This document shows positions 22,453 to 34,103 of a stretch of 64,000 nt of DNA, piece by piece. Source of the stretch: Adiantum capillus-veneris (Eukaryota > Streptophyta > Polypodiopsida > Polypodiales > Pteridaceae); NCBI GenBank assembly GCA_014529385.2, contig CM043952.1:53712119-53776118 (forward strand), written 5' to 3'. Position 1 is the stretch's first letter. Every line of letters starts with the position of its first letter. The notes under the pieces are model-generated. The model had not been told where the DNA came from, did no database searches, and was given only the letters and a program-made list of their open reading frames with translations. The position numbers and the translations under genes were made by a program.

Positions 22453-23590
22453 ATGGCAGACCAGTTTCCAGATCCCGCTTCTATGAGTGCAGATGCATTT
22501 ATGGGCTTCGTCACACGGATGACGCCCAGTCAGATGGCAGATGCGTCTCAGTACTGGGTAACCAGAGGCACGGGTACTACGCCTCCGGGCTTCACTCCCG
22601 AGGGTTTGATGCCTATGGGCGAGACACATATGGGGGGGAAGCCTATGGGGGGGGGGACGCCTACGCGTATGATGCATGCGAGGTCTCCCATCACGGCCGC
22701 TTCGACACCTAGGGGTGCGGCAGAGGCGGGTTCATCCTTATCTCCACATCAAAGGCGCACTCGCTGATCTTGGTGATCATCAGGTGGAGGTGGTGGTTGC
22801 TGTGGACGAGGGTCCACAGATGCTTCGACCCCTCCTCGCTCATGACCCCCGTCCTACCCAGGCACACCTCTCCACACACCTCTTGCCACACGATCCTAGT
22901 GCCTCCAAGCTCTATACTGTATGGGCAGATGGTTCTGTTGACATGGATAGAGTCGGGACTGAGATGAGACAGCGGATTCTCCAGCTCGTAGAGCTGTAAT
23001 TTTCGACCAGCATTCTGATGCCTTGGCTTGAGCAGGATGAGGACAAAGTCATTTATATAGTGGAGACCATCATGAGAGAGTACCAGCCTGCTCTGGGTTC
23101 AAAGGCTGTTCCAAGGAGGTGGATCAAGGGTGTTGCACGGGACACCATGAAACATCGACGAGATGCAGTTTGGCAGGCTTTCAAGACCGGCTTGCCGAAG
23201 CCTTCGGGAATCCCACACGAGACGTGGTAGCAGATCAGGAAGGATGAGCAGACAGCGGACAGCGGACACGCGATTCAGACAGCAGCGTCAAGCCACGCAG
23301 ATATGACAAATGACCAGGGGGACATCTCATCTTGGCAGCGGAGGCTTTGACACCTTTCACTATGAGTTTGTGAGTTTCTGATCCAATTCTAGCTATGGCA
23401 TTTTTTCAAACGTGATGAATCATGTATTCTTATTACTTTGATTTTTGTATAAACGTAGAATCTTGGGATTTATCGAGCCCCGACACGCCAGGAGGAGACA
23501 TATGGATATTGCAGAGGTATCTATGAAGTATTGAATGATCTTGATGCTTCAGGAGAGCCTGTAGACTGGGAGGTCTTAGAGTCTCGCTGA
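22453..23590 (+). pseudogene. Second CACTA transposase gene (Transposase_24/TNPA-like), broken
   Basis: Starts MADQFPDPASMSADAFMGF just after an intron-like segment ending CTTTCTGCAG. A Pro/Gly/Met-rich low-complexity N-terminus is followed, through frameshifts, by a DNA-binding-type region (VWADGSVDMDRVG, WLEQDEDKVIYIVE, RRDAVWQAFKTGLPKPSG). LGSGGFDTFHYEF ends at a GT donor near 23370. A last exon (about 23459-23590) reads RAPTRQEETYGYCRGIYEVL. The same exon border and the LGSGG motif occur in CACTA-2 gene 2 (62641-63942), which confirms the identity. In-frame stops at about 22765, 22997 and 23228 inactivate it. Confidence 0.75.
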
Positions 23591-23689
23591 TCGCTTGAGG
23601 TGAGACGTTAATATGTGTGAGTTGATTTAATTAAATAAGTATATGTGAAGTAATATCAATACTAATTTTGTGACTTGTCCTATGTGCAG

Positions 23690-24100
23690 GTTGTGACGCC
23701 TAGTCATCAGTGGATTTCATATATATGCTTTGTGAGACACAAACACGCTTCTGTGTCTCTTTTTTGTATAGACATATATGGTTATGGTTATTGTTCAGAC
23801 AGTTATTGTTTTCCTTATGGTTATGGTTATTGTCATTGTCATTGTATAGACATGGTTATTTCTCCTATTCTTGTATAGACATGGTTATGGTTCTTGTTTT
23901 GTTTATGGTTATATTTAACTTTTTGGTTATGCTTATGGTTATTGTTAATTTTGTTTATGATTATGGTTATCTGCATTATGGTTTTGATCAAAGTGGTTAT
24001 GGCCGGCTATGGTTTTAATTTGGTTATGATTTTGTACAAATTAAGTTCGTTATGGTTATGGTTATGGTTTTCAGTTGGTACAGTTATGGTTTTACACAAA
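23690..24100 (+). repeat. Degenerate GGTTAT hexamer array
   Basis: TGGTTATGGTTATTG-type repeats in many imperfect copies, interrupted by GTATAGACATGG (several copies). It lies between the second transposase gene and the 3' terminus. The Tyr/Trp/Leu-rich ORFs here simply translate the repeat. Confidence 0.85.
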
Positions 24101-24264
24101 GTTCATTTCATTTCTTTCATTGGCCTTAAATCTCATGTGAGATCCTACATGGATAGCATGTAGGAGGCGTATGCATGATATGGTTTTTTTTAAATTTTAT
24201 GTAAAAACGAAGGGAACTCTGTCGAAATTTCTACGGGAGCACGGTTGATTTTGGTGCTGCACAC

Positions 24265-24354
24265 TTTCTTGGACAGAGGACAGGAAGTCTGGCTGTGGCT
24301 GTGTCCATCTTTTCACTAGGCACAGGCCAGGCTTCCTATCCTCTACCCAAGAAA
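24265..24354. repeat. Imperfect 33-base inverted repeat (miRNA-precursor-like hairpin)
   Basis: The arm at 24265-24297 (TTTCTTGGACAGAGGACAGG and on) pairs with 24321-24354 with few mismatches and a 23-base loop. The size and near-complete pairing resemble a plant small-RNA precursor, but expression cannot be judged. It lies just inside the 3' subterminal repeats of CACTA-1. Confidence 0.6.
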
Positions 24355-24359
24355 AAAAT

Positions 24360-24539
24360 TTATGTTATGGTCGTCGCTATATGCGTCGCTAAGTCCGTCA
24401 AAATATGCGTCGATAATATTACCTTTCGACGCGTATATCGATGCATATAGCGACGATTTTGTAGGGACACGTATATCGACGGGCTTTTCGATGGGATGCT
24501 TCAAAACTTGTGTCAAAGGTCCCCTTTTTTGTTGTAGTG
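24360..24539 (+). repeat. CACTA-1 3' subterminal repeats and terminus
   Basis: Several copies of TATGCGTCG and CGTATATCGACG-type motifs precede TTGTTGTAGTG, the inverted match of the 5' terminus. The motifs are those seen at the 5' end in inverted relation. Confidence 0.8.
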
Positions 24540-24542
24540 CGT

Positions 24543-24985
24543 GTTTTTATTTATTGGCACCCATCCTTTTGATTCTTTATCCAGTGATTGTGGTGTTGTC
24601 AACTCGTTCTTCTGGGTTTGCTGAGCAAAGTCTACCACCTGTTGCTCTTGTGCATACTGAATTTTGATTATATCCAAATTCCAATCTATCTGCACATTAT
24701 ACTCTTTCTGCCAAGTTGTCCCAACAACATGGGGTGTGGTGTGCTCGCATCCTCAACCACGTAAAACTTGTGGGGGTAAATATATTGATGTATTTGTACA
24801 TGCAATATAGTCCAGCCCAATGTTCCTAGCGAATGTGATGTACTACTTTCCAGCACGTGTGGAGTAGGTTGTAAGTGATCTTTGGGCTTGAGCTGTTTAT
24901 ATAATTTGTAAGAGATCAAATTTGCTTGAGCTCCAGAATCAAGCAATGCCGTCGATTCAACCTGATTGCTACCCACTTTGACTGC
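24543..24985 (-). pseudogene. Gypsy C aspartic protease, interrupted by CACTA-1
   Basis: Encodes a retropepsin-like domain with the active-site motif LLDSGAQANLIS and a later HPMLLGQL flap/ILG-like motif. This is a gypsy polyprotein protease that cleaves Gag and Pol. The ORF downstream (24695-24543, IDWNLDIIKIQY) is cut by CACTA-1 at its CGT target site. On its upstream side the protease abuts the RT of gypsy A, which is not a normal gene order, so a second breakpoint lies near 24990. Confidence 0.65.
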
Positions 24986-24989
24986 AATT

Positions 24990-26356
24990 ATTGGGAATAA
25001 ATCATTCCTAATCCCTCTCTTTCAATGGTGGTGTAGTTCTTTTCTGCACTATTTAACTGTCGGCTCACATAACAAACTGGGAAATCCATTGTTCCGTCTC
25101 CAGGTTGAGCCAGAATACTCCCAATTGTATATGCAGATGCATCAATGTGAACATTGAATATCTTTTCCCAATCTGGTGCTTTAAGTACAGGTGTTGATAC
25201 AAGGTTTTCCTTAGGTTTTTGGAAGGAAGTTTCACACTCCTCAGTCCAGTCGAAACTGACTAATAAGCGATACAGATGTTGTGCAATGGCTGCATACATA
25301 TATATGAATCTTAGATAATATCCGTAGTGTCCCATGAGGGATTGTACTTGTTTGGCATTAGTAGGTCTGGGCAAGTCTACTATGACTCTTATTTTGTCTA
25401 GATCAGTGGTTATGCCATTTCTTGAGACAATATGTCCAAAGATGCGGCCTTGCCTAACCATAAAAATGCACTTTTCCGGGTTGAGACAGATTCGATATGT
25501 TCTGCACTTCTCAAATACCTTTTGTAAATGGTCAATATGTTCTTCTCGTAGAAGAGAGTGGACACAGAGATCATCCATATATATTTCTAAGAATATTTTC
25601 AGGTATTCTTTGAACGCATGAGTCATTAACCTTTGGAAGGTAGCTGGGGCATTGGTTAGGCCAAAAGGCATAACTCTATACGCATATATTCCCCACTCTG
25701 TTGCAAATGCTGTTTTGTGTTGATCCTCTATTGCAATTGCCAATTGGTTATACCCTGAAAACCCATCTAGAAAGGAATAAGACCATTTCCCAGTCACCCT
25801 CTCAAGCACATGTTCTGTGATCAGCAAGGGATAATTATCCCTTATTGTGGCTGCGTTCACTTTTTTGAGGTTCACACACACACACACGTAGCTTTCCGTT
25901 CTTTTTGGGGACAACCACAATGGGTGACACCCAATCTGTATGATCGATTTCATAGATGAATTCAGCATCCATCAACTTATCAATCTCCTCTTTGATTCGT
26001 TTAGCAAATGTGTCATTATATGTGTAAGGACGTTGTTTGCTAGGTTTGGCATCTGATTTCAACGGAATTGTATGTTGGCATATCGATGGATCAACTCCTT
26101 TGAGGTCTTTGTAGGACCATGCAAACACATATTTATACTTTTTGAGAAGTTGTGTTAGCAGTTCTTCTTCATCAGGCTCCAAATCAGTTGCTATATAGTC
26201 AGGCTGAGGCTTGTCGCCTGGTGCAGCGAGGTCTATCCGTTTTGCGTTTTTCGGCCCATCGTAAGATTCCTGGTTTATTCTTTCCCATATTGGTGGTGTC
26301 ATTATGATTTTTCGGTCCTGGATGGTGAATTTTCGATAGTGGGATGGTACATTCAT
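24990..26356 (-). pseudogene. Gypsy A reverse transcriptase and start of RNase H, frameshifted
   Basis: The upstream frame (26356-25835) contains the pre-RT and first RT motifs (FAWSYKDLKGVD, WVSPIVVVPKKNGKLRVC). The downstream frame (25968-24990) carries FLDGFSGYNQ, MPFGLTNAPATFQ, the catalytic IYMDD, and the RNase H entry (FNVHIDASAYTIGSIL, YVSRQLNSAEKNY). The two overlap at a (CA)n tract around 25872-25888. Its repeat length differs from the ancestral frame, so slippage most likely caused the shift. RNase H is cut at GLGMIYS. Confidence 0.85.
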
Positions 26357-26404
26357 GTTTCCTTTTTCTGACTCCTCCTTACCATCACTTTCTCCCTCAG
26401 TAGT

Positions 26405-27185
26405 TCATACCTCTCGTAACAACCGTTTCAGTTCTTGGTATTTTCTTTTACGCTCCATTTTGGTCCATTCTGGATCTTTTGTCTTTTCCTGTTTTGATTG
26501 TTGATATTTTCTTGATTTTGTTTCTGTTTTAGCCTTCCGTGCTTGTTTTATTTCCTCATGCGTCCTTTCCCTTCGAACTCTTGAGAATATTCCTGATATT
26601 TGATCTTTTACACAATCCTCTACCTTGACAAGCATGAGATAGTGAGTTTTATCTTTTATCCTAGGCATCAGGTTCTCTCTAATTTTTTTTTCTGCTTTTT
26701 TTTCTTTAGCGTTCCTAGCGCCTAGGGTGTTGACTTGCAAAATCATAAAACTTAATATTCGCTGTTGTCTCCCCACGCTCGCTTGAGCTGTCTGAACACT
26801 CGTTATCTGCATCGGTATTTAACTCTACTTGTTCTGGTGACTACATTTGCATCTCCTGCTGGTATAAGGATTACATGTAATAGGGTAGCATATCATAGCC
26901 ATCCTTATTGCAAAACTTTGTCGTTGGGCTATCTGTAATGGTACAGACATCCAATGTTGTTAGTATGTGTTCCCATTCCAGAGGTTCTAAGGCATCTTTG
27001 GGAAAAGGTTCGGGAATGTAATCTTTGTCCTCAATAGCTCTTTCTAAGACGCATTCCTCTCGTTTTAAGCTCCCACAATGTGAAGCTCTGCACATCCATA
27101 GCTCTTTTTTTGGCCCTAACCATGCTAGGAGTTCGGACCCTGTCAATGTAGCTGAATCAAACTGTTCCACTGGTGTCTGGTTCAC
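26405..27185 (-). pseudogene. Gypsy A linker between protease and RT
   Basis: Two minus-strand ORF pieces. The first (27185-26871) contains WLGPKKELWMCRASHC and an acidic stretch. The second (26812-26405) is highly basic and Lys/Glu-rich. No domain is recognised. Their place between protease and RT, in the same orientation, marks them as pol linker sequence. Confidence 0.5.
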
Positions 27186-27239
27186 ATCTTTGTAACTATG
27201 GTCTTTTAGGTATATTTTGGTTGTAGTCTTGCCATGTCT

Positions 27240-27704
27240 GAGGTATATGTGGTCGTAACCCTAATCCTGGACCATCTTTAATTGTCTCATGAATGGTCTT
27301 CCCAAGATGACCTCATAATTATTCTTTTTGTCGAAATCAACTATTGCAAATGTATGCTCATACTCGATTCCTCAAGCGGTGACAATTACTTTTTCTAAAA
27401 GTCCTAGAGGCTTTTCCATGAACCCATCTGTCAGTTGCAATTTCATTCTGGTAGCTCTCAAAGCGGGTTTTCTCCATTTTTTCCAGATTTCCTTGGTGGC
27501 GATAGCGACTCCTGCTCCACCGTCAAGAATAGCTTTGGAAACTACTCCTTTGAATTCTACTGGTAGTGTGGTATTTCCATCTTCTCCCTCGCAATATTCT
27601 CCAACCTTATTTAAAGGTATTGGCCTAGTGTTTAGTTGAGGCTTGTCCAATTCTCTGATCCCTTCTTGAAGCTTCAAGGTGGGGTCTTTTACTCCAAATT
27701 TTTC
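27240..27704 (-). pseudogene. Gypsy A aspartic protease
   Basis: Contains the active-site motif AILDGGAGVAIAT (the DGG form is common in Tat-like elements), then LQLTDGF and KPLGLLEKVIVTA. In the next frame a segment resembling an ILGRPFM end follows (about 27340-27250, EVILGRPFM). Stops separate the pieces. It processes the polyprotein in active elements. Confidence 0.7.
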
Positions 27705-28409
27705 TTAGAATTTGCCTGCGGTGGTCCACATGGTTGGTTGTAACCTCAGGAGTTCGGCTAATGTGATGTGCATGCCACAGGGGTGGACATACTCCCCTAG
27801 GTAAGAGGGTAGAGTTTTTAGCGAGTCTGGTTGGCTGTGCCCCGAACTAATTGAACCCTGGTCTCCCCCTTGTGAATGCATATCAAAGTTCATTTGTGAT
27901 GTTCCCTCAAATTCTTCAAAGGGAGGTAAGATCTCATTTTCCTCCTTTCTCGTGCTATTTATTTGGTGGCTCACCCTGTTAGCTTCATTGACGTCACGGA
28001 TTTGCTTTCGCAGGTCATCTAGACTGTTACAATCCTTACCCATTTCTACCAATGTTTTAGGCTGGAAACCATCAATTGTCTCATCTGTTGTATTTGGCAC
28101 TATGATAGGTTCTCTCCTAGACTCAGAGGCAGTCATGAGTTTCTCCTTTGTGTCTACTTGTTTCTCTAGAGTTGGTTTGATAGGGGTTGGAGCTGATACC
28201 TCGTGCCAACTTGCAGGTTTACCAAGCGAGTTTTCTATCAAGGATTGGGCTGTTTCAATCATCTTTCGACACATTTCCAACCTCTGTTTTTCTATTTCTG
28301 CATATGGATAAGTCATCCATCTTTGCTCTTGGGTTTGATTGTTTTTGAGTTTGGCTTCGTATGCTTTTAAAAGTACGTCTAACTGCTCATTTACTTTTTC
28401 TACTAGCAC
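27705..28409 (-). pseudogene. Gypsy A gag-pol junction ORF, 234 codons
   Basis: Lys/Glu/Gln-rich ORF with short helical stretches (VNEQLDVLLKAYEAKLKNN, RKMIETAQSLIEN) and a C-terminal ALAELLRLQPTMW-like end (seen as TLAELLRLQPT). No domain is recognised. It lies between the zinc-knuckle part of gag and the protease. Confidence 0.5.
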
Positions 28410-29394
28410 TGATCCTCTTGATCCTGCACTTTTGGGTTCTACTATTTCCTTGGTCCCTATGGTTGCTGCAGTGTGTGAGCTTATACTAGTTAGATCCTCT
28501 AACCGCTCTAATCTATCCTTTGTGTGCTTTAACTCCTTGGATAGAGCCGTTTATTCTCATTCTTTCCTGGCTCTCATACGCGCCTTTCTAGCTTTCCAAG
28601 TGCTTCTCTGATTTTTCATTTTTGCACTTGGGGCATCGGTCTTTTGCTCTTCAATTATGGGTTCATTTGTCATTCTTTGAGCTTGGGCTCATGTCACTGC
28701 GTGAATAGGTATTACTGTCTCATTTTATGACCCTCCACTAGAAGGCACTGCTTCCAGCATGTTCAAGGTAGTTTTTGCTCCTTTTCTCGAGTTCTTAGGG
28801 CAATCAGGAATCAAATGAGTAATTCCACACTCAGTGCAATATGCGTTGACTCTAATGATTTCATCATGGGGACAGTCTCTTAGCCAATGGTCCTCCACCA
28901 CACTTGTAGCAGGGTCCCTTAGGCTGTTGAGGTGCTCCTTGAGCTCCTCTTTGTTGGTATGTATGCCTCTACCCGCCCATGCCTCCGTTGGCTATGAACA
29001 ACAGTGTTCGTTCATCCAAGCTATATCTTCCTTCTCCTGCTGCCTGTGCAGCTGTTGGTGGTCCTGTACTTCCCATCATGCTCCAAGGTTCTGGTGCTGG
29101 GGGTTCTTCTGGTGGATAATAGACAGGATTTGCAGCATATCCATTGGAATCTTCGTAATATGCATGCATAGGTACCAAAGCCTTCTCTTCTGGTTCGTTT
29201 ACTGTTGGTGTGTATCTTATGCCTACTGGTTGTTGCCCCAATACTAGTTGTGGTCTTTCTACACCTACAGGTTCTGGTAGGTTGCCTGCTTGATACCTAG
29301 GCATCGGTGGAGGTTGAGGAGATGCTACCTGAACTTGGGGAGCATATGGTCGCTCTCTCACATATCCCTTGTTATAATAACATTCCTCCGTCAC
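28410..29394 (-). pseudogene. Gypsy A gag C-terminal part with zinc knuckles
   Basis: A Pro/Gln-rich segment (29394-28969, QVASPQPPPMPRYQAGN) leads to two CCHC-like knuckles around 28935-28795. The first begins CYKCGG and is frameshifted before its His. The second reads CTECGITHLIPDC. Knuckles of this kind bind retroelement RNA. Several frameshifts and stops occur up to 28410. Confidence 0.65.
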
Positions 29395-29461
29395 ATGGTT
29401 TGTCCATTTTTGTTCAATAGCACACCACTTTGGCTATTTAGCCTGAGGCTTGGTATACATA

Positions 29462-31345
29462 TTAAATATTTTTTAGCACTTCCTCCACAAGCTGCTCCTG
29501 GCTTACAACTACTTCTCCTTTCGGTGTTGTCTTAGCGGACTTGCTTCCACTTTGTTGTGAGGATGAATCGTCATCAAGATCCTTGAATTCACCCTCCTTG
29601 TAGACCGCACAATTGTCTACAAGGTAAAGAGCCTCCTTAGTTAACTCATTTAACGTCGTGCTCCTCTTCATATGTAAGTCCTTCTGGAGATCTGCGTTCC
29701 TTAGTCCTTGAATAAATATAAGCATAAGTGTGGACTGAGTTGGCAGTTCTTCCACAGGGCAGAACTTCACATATCTTTTTAGTCGTAGGGCTGCCTTTCG
29801 CACAGATTCCCCTTCCTTCTGTTTGAATTCATGGATTTGTGATACTGTATAATGAGTTATCCCCCTTTGTGAGAATTCCTCAATAAAGTCGTCAAACACC
29901 TCCTCCATAGACTCAAAGTCTCTATACTCCACAGAGTCCAACCAAGTAGCGGCATCCTCCTCTAGGGTAATTCCAAACCCTGCAAATTGGGTAGGGAAGT
30001 CTAACACCTCTTCAGCTCTAATTACACGCACAAAGGCTGCTACATGATCCCTAGGATCTCTGTTTCCCGTGTATTTCTTGTTTACCCATTTTTGCACCTG
30101 AGAAGGTCTAATTCTACGATGGTCTACAAATCTCATCATTGGTTCTCCTCGTCCTACTCGATATACCTCTTCTGGCCTTCAGTAGTGGAAGGGTTCCTCT
30201 CCCAGAGGTGCCCCTAAGCCATAATTTTTGATGGTTTTTGCAAGAGGTGGTTCATATCTTCGAGCTCGTTCTATGGGTTGTCTTCCAGGCTCTGTCAACT
30301 CTTGAGTTTTTGGCTTACTCTCGCCTTGATACTGTGAATAGAGTGGTGGTTCTTGTAAATCTCTTAGCCCTCATGCGGCTGGATAACCATCTCGATTTTG
30401 GTCTTGTTCTAATGTCGCACTTTCTCGAAGCCATGCCTGCAATGATGGTTGGGTTGCTTGCTGGTTCTGGTAGTTGAACGTTTGTTGTCGGTTAGAATGT
30501 GATGTTGCGTTGTACTCTTCTGAAAATGGATTCCTCGACTTGCTAGGGGTATAGGTGAACCTTGGCACTTCTTCGGGGGCATATGTTGATGTTACTAGAA
30601 CTGTTGCCTTTTCTACCTCCTCTGGGAGAATACAGTTGTATTCTCGCCCGTACCTATCAACAAAAATGATATCCTTCCCCGTCGTAATTTCATAAGAGAA
30701 TAAGTAAAGAACCTTGTCTTTGCTTAATTCGTTTGGGTAGGGTTCTTTGCATCAAAAATAATAGACTACTCCCTCACTCTCATGCTTGTAAATTCCCACA
30801 TTCTCATTATAGGTAGAGACCCTGGTTGTTGTTTTATCATACATAAAACGATCTCCAGGTCGATCAATGTTTGGAGGCGGTTCTTGAGTTTCTTAGACCA
30901 TTTTTCCTTTTACCACATTATCTCCATATCTGTTGTAATCCTCAGGGCTACTAACTATCAGATAGCGGTTCCCTTGTTCGTCTCAGAATCTATCTCCATT
31001 ATCATAGACTCGAATTATCTCCAGTCTCTGAGCAGGTATTTCTTCTATACAAATACACTTGCGTCCTCGATAGTAAGAATAAACTAGGGATCCCCTAGAT
31101 TTTGTTCCTTCTAAGAAGATTATAGTGAACTTGGCATCGTTCAAAGGGTTTTGGGACGTACTTCCTCCTAGCATTGGTCCTTCATCGGAGAAACCTCCTA
31201 CATGTTGACTACCCATCATGAAGAAGGACTTATCTAATGAAGTGTCAGTATCACTACCCTCCTCAATGATCGGTGCTAATGGATCTAGCCTTGCCTCAGT
31301 TACACTCTCCTCAGTGGACACTAAGCTACCCTGATCACCTGCCAC
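29462..31345 (-). pseudogene. Gypsy A gag, N-terminal and capsid part
   Basis: The likely start is the ATG at 31345 (MAGDQGSLVSTEESV). The capsid-type retrotransposon gag domain lies in the intact 225-codon piece 30139-29462: WVNKKYTGNRDPRDHVAAF, FAGFGITLEEDAATWL, FIEEFSQRG, and EGESVRKAALRLKRYV. Stops break the region between 31345 and 30139 into short pieces. Confidence 0.75.
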
Positions 31346-33185
31346 TTTTTAGTCTCTAGGAATGTGTCTTCCTGATCTTAAATTCATCAAACTTAGCAAT
31401 GCAATTTATCACAAATCCAACCACTCACCTGGCAAAGGATCAGTTTCCGCACAACTTCTTGCCTTGCCGCTAATATACCTATACACAAGCGTTCAATTTT
31501 GGCAATCGAATCAAAGCATTTAACTGCTAGAGGTGGTCTTAGTAATGATTGGTATAATTGGAGGGTTAACCTCAACCACTACTATAGTTTATACACTTCG
31601 GATGTTCTTGATTAGCTCTGTTAATCTGGAACTATACTTCACTCGAACGTTTGGCAGTTTAGAGGGAAAGTCTTAATTCTATCTTTGCTCCGTCAAAAGG
31701 TCAAACAAGGTCCAATTTCACTTCTGAAAGAAGTTCTAGAACTCTTAAGTCAATTGGAACATCACTCTATGTCCACAGTCATATTTTCACTTCAATAAGC
31801 CCCTGTAGACATCCTATGCGTAGGATGTCTACCTGCTCTGTGTTGGTTGAATTTTGCACTGTAGATTCCCATTGATGTGCTAAGTCCACAGCTGTTTTTA
31901 CTTTTTGATTTGGACACCTATAAGTTGGTCAATTGATCAAAAATCTGTTCCAACAGCCTGATGTTGGTCTGACCAGTCAAATCAACTCCAATTTGGACCA
32001 AAATTGACTAGGAGGCCTGCCTCAGGCTATACAACACCCTGCTATGCCTACAGTCAGATTTTCACTTCAATATCATGCAGTAGACATCCTATGCGTAGGA
32101 TGTCTATCTCCTCAAAATTGCTTCAAATGCAAACCACAGACTCCTCCCAAGGTGCTAATCACTATGGTATGCTCAAAGTTGGATTTGGAGTGCTAAATCA
32201 CTGTGAACACATCCTACATGTAGGATGTCTAAGTGACCTGTTTGACCCCAAACTTGAGCCACAACTTCCCCTTGATGTCAGCAACCCAATGCTAGCTTAG
32301 ATTTTAGTTTGGATTTCAAAAGAGCCCAATTTTAGCTTTCCTAGCCTTTTTCAGTCAAAATGCTAAAGTCTACTTAAAACCCAATTTTCTCACCCAATTG
32401 AGATGAAACCTTTCTCATGCACTCAATAAATGATGTAGATCATGCTCCTGAAGCCATCCTATGGTTTTGGTCTTAAAATAATGCCTTGGCACAATTTGGG
32501 TAGGATGCCTGGCAATTTCCTTTCTTTTGGCCTTATCCTGTCAAGATATGGTCAAACTTTCACTTTCTAGGTGAAAATAGGGTAAAACCTACCTTCTAAA
32601 CACACTGCTCAACTTAGATTTTCAAAATTCTCACCAGAACACCTTGTAGACATCCTACACGTAGCATATCTACTAGCTTAAAATTTATTTTTTTCCTGAC
32701 AGAAGTACTCCCTATGCTCTGCAGCTCTCTCAAAAATACTCACAGAAACTTTTGAACTTCACTTCAGCTTCTAATCACTCTTTTCCGTCTTTTACAACTC
32801 TTCGATGAGCCTAACAGCAAATATAACATGCATGAAGTGCTCCAGATCATAAATCATGATGTCCTACTTACCCTACTCCTACTCATCATGTGAGATGGTG
32901 ATTTTGGTGTCTCGGTTGCTTCCTGGCCTCTCCGGACTCTCAAGCTATCCTTTCACCACCTCTACCACTCCAACTCCTACTCTCTACACCACAACTTAAT
33001 TAATACCTAAAACTACGTAAGTCTACCTAAGTCGAAGGATCTAGGCCAGACACTCGCTCCCTAGACTCCTCCTAAGACCTAGAGAGTCCTCCACCCTCTG
33101 ATCCTATCTAAATGTAAAACAAGCCAGGCAAGCCAGAGAATCCCTATCCTCAAGGACTAGTCTTGGTAACCTACCTAGGGTTTTC
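31346..33185 (-). repeat. Gypsy A leader with palindromic motif copies
   Basis: Non-coding leader between the primer site and gag. The AGACATCCTA/TAGGATGTCT palindrome stands at 31807-31830, 32082-32105, 32207-32230 (variant) and 32648-32671 (degenerate). Text around the copies is similar in style but diverged, as in an eroded tandem array. Tat/Ogre elements are known to carry tandem repeats in untranslated regions that can seed satellites. Confidence 0.65.
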
Positions 33186-33205
33186 TTCCCCGGCAGCGGC
33201 GTCAA
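33186..33205 (-). other. Primer-binding site of gypsy A
   Basis: Directly inside the LTR the minus strand reads TTGACGCCGCTGCCGGGGAA. This closely resembles the GCCGYTGCCGGGGA block found after the 5' LTR of Tat/Athila-type plant elements. It fixes the orientation and marks the neighbouring LTR as the 5' one. Confidence 0.75.
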
Positions 33206-34098
33206 TGTTGGCGGATATACCGGAACGGACGTCAACACAGTGAGAACTCACCTAACAAGATTTTTCAGCTAAGTACGAAGCTCGACCCGCAGGTGCGTGG
33301 AAGCAAGCATAGGGTGTCAACCTACACTCGACCGACTCTCGACTACTTTCCATAGAGGTCTCCACCCAATGTCTAAGCTACATGTAGCCTTCAGGAGTAC
33401 ATAAGAGGAGATTTCCTACAACGCTTTCAAGAGCCAAATACCCATCAAACGTTCTCGAAACGCTATGGAACTTGAAGGAAACCCTATTAACACCAATAGG
33501 TCGCTCTCCCTAAGGTCCATGAACCAAAACCCCAACCCTAAACACCCGGTGCAAGATCACGTAGGATGTCTGGTTGAAATTTGCACGTCGTTGTTTCCAA
33601 AAACTAAAGTACTGAATGTGTAGCTCTACTCAATGCGAACGCGTGGATATGTTGAAATGCAAAAACAGAGAACGTATGCTCACCAAATCACCAGATATAG
33701 CTTGTGGATCGAGCTCACAAAGCCAGATCGTACACACGCAATGTAGGTGTTGGCGCGTAGCTCTCTTCGGGGGCAACACGCTGCACTTCTCCGCACTCGA
33801 TTTCGACCACCAGTGCACACGTAGCGTCAAGATAAAACTCTCACCCTCTCTCGTACAGAGAGTACACTCAACTCACACAGACAAAACTTATAAAATGACA
33901 AAAGGTTTTTTGCATTAAGGTCAAAAGTGGCATGATTCACTTAGTCTAAATGTCAAAAATGGGATACAATCTGGAAGCTTCTGGAAGCCCCACTATTTAC
34001 AAAGGTGAAATATTAGTTTTTCTCAATTAAGGAATAATTACAAAAAATAATATCCTGCCGGGCAATCATCCTCCGTTGGGTGTGTCCAGCCGCCAACA
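33206..34098 (-). repeat. 5' LTR of gypsy A (893 bases)
   Basis: Bounded by TGTTGGCGG and CCGCCAACA, an inverted terminal repeat of nine bases. It is homologous over its whole length to 53351-54254. It contains a right half of the palindromic motif (33558-33571). Minus-strand neighbours are the primer site inside and the CACTA-3 intron outside, with GTTAT next to the insertion. Confidence 0.85.
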
Positions 34099-34103
34099 AT
34101 AAC

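Larger units (their letters stand above)
24990..34098 (-). mobile_element. Gypsy A (Ty3/gypsy, Tat-like), 5' part only
   Basis: Minus-strand element with its 5' LTR at 33206-34098, a primer site directly inside it, a long leader with palindromic repeats, then gag, protease and RT. It is lost beyond the start of RNase H at about 24990. The primer-site sequence (GCCGCTGCCGGGG) and the presence of a long repeat-bearing leader fit Tat/Ogre-type plant elements. It inserted into an intron of CACTA-3. No integrase or 3' LTR remains, and many stops show that it is dead. Confidence 0.8.
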
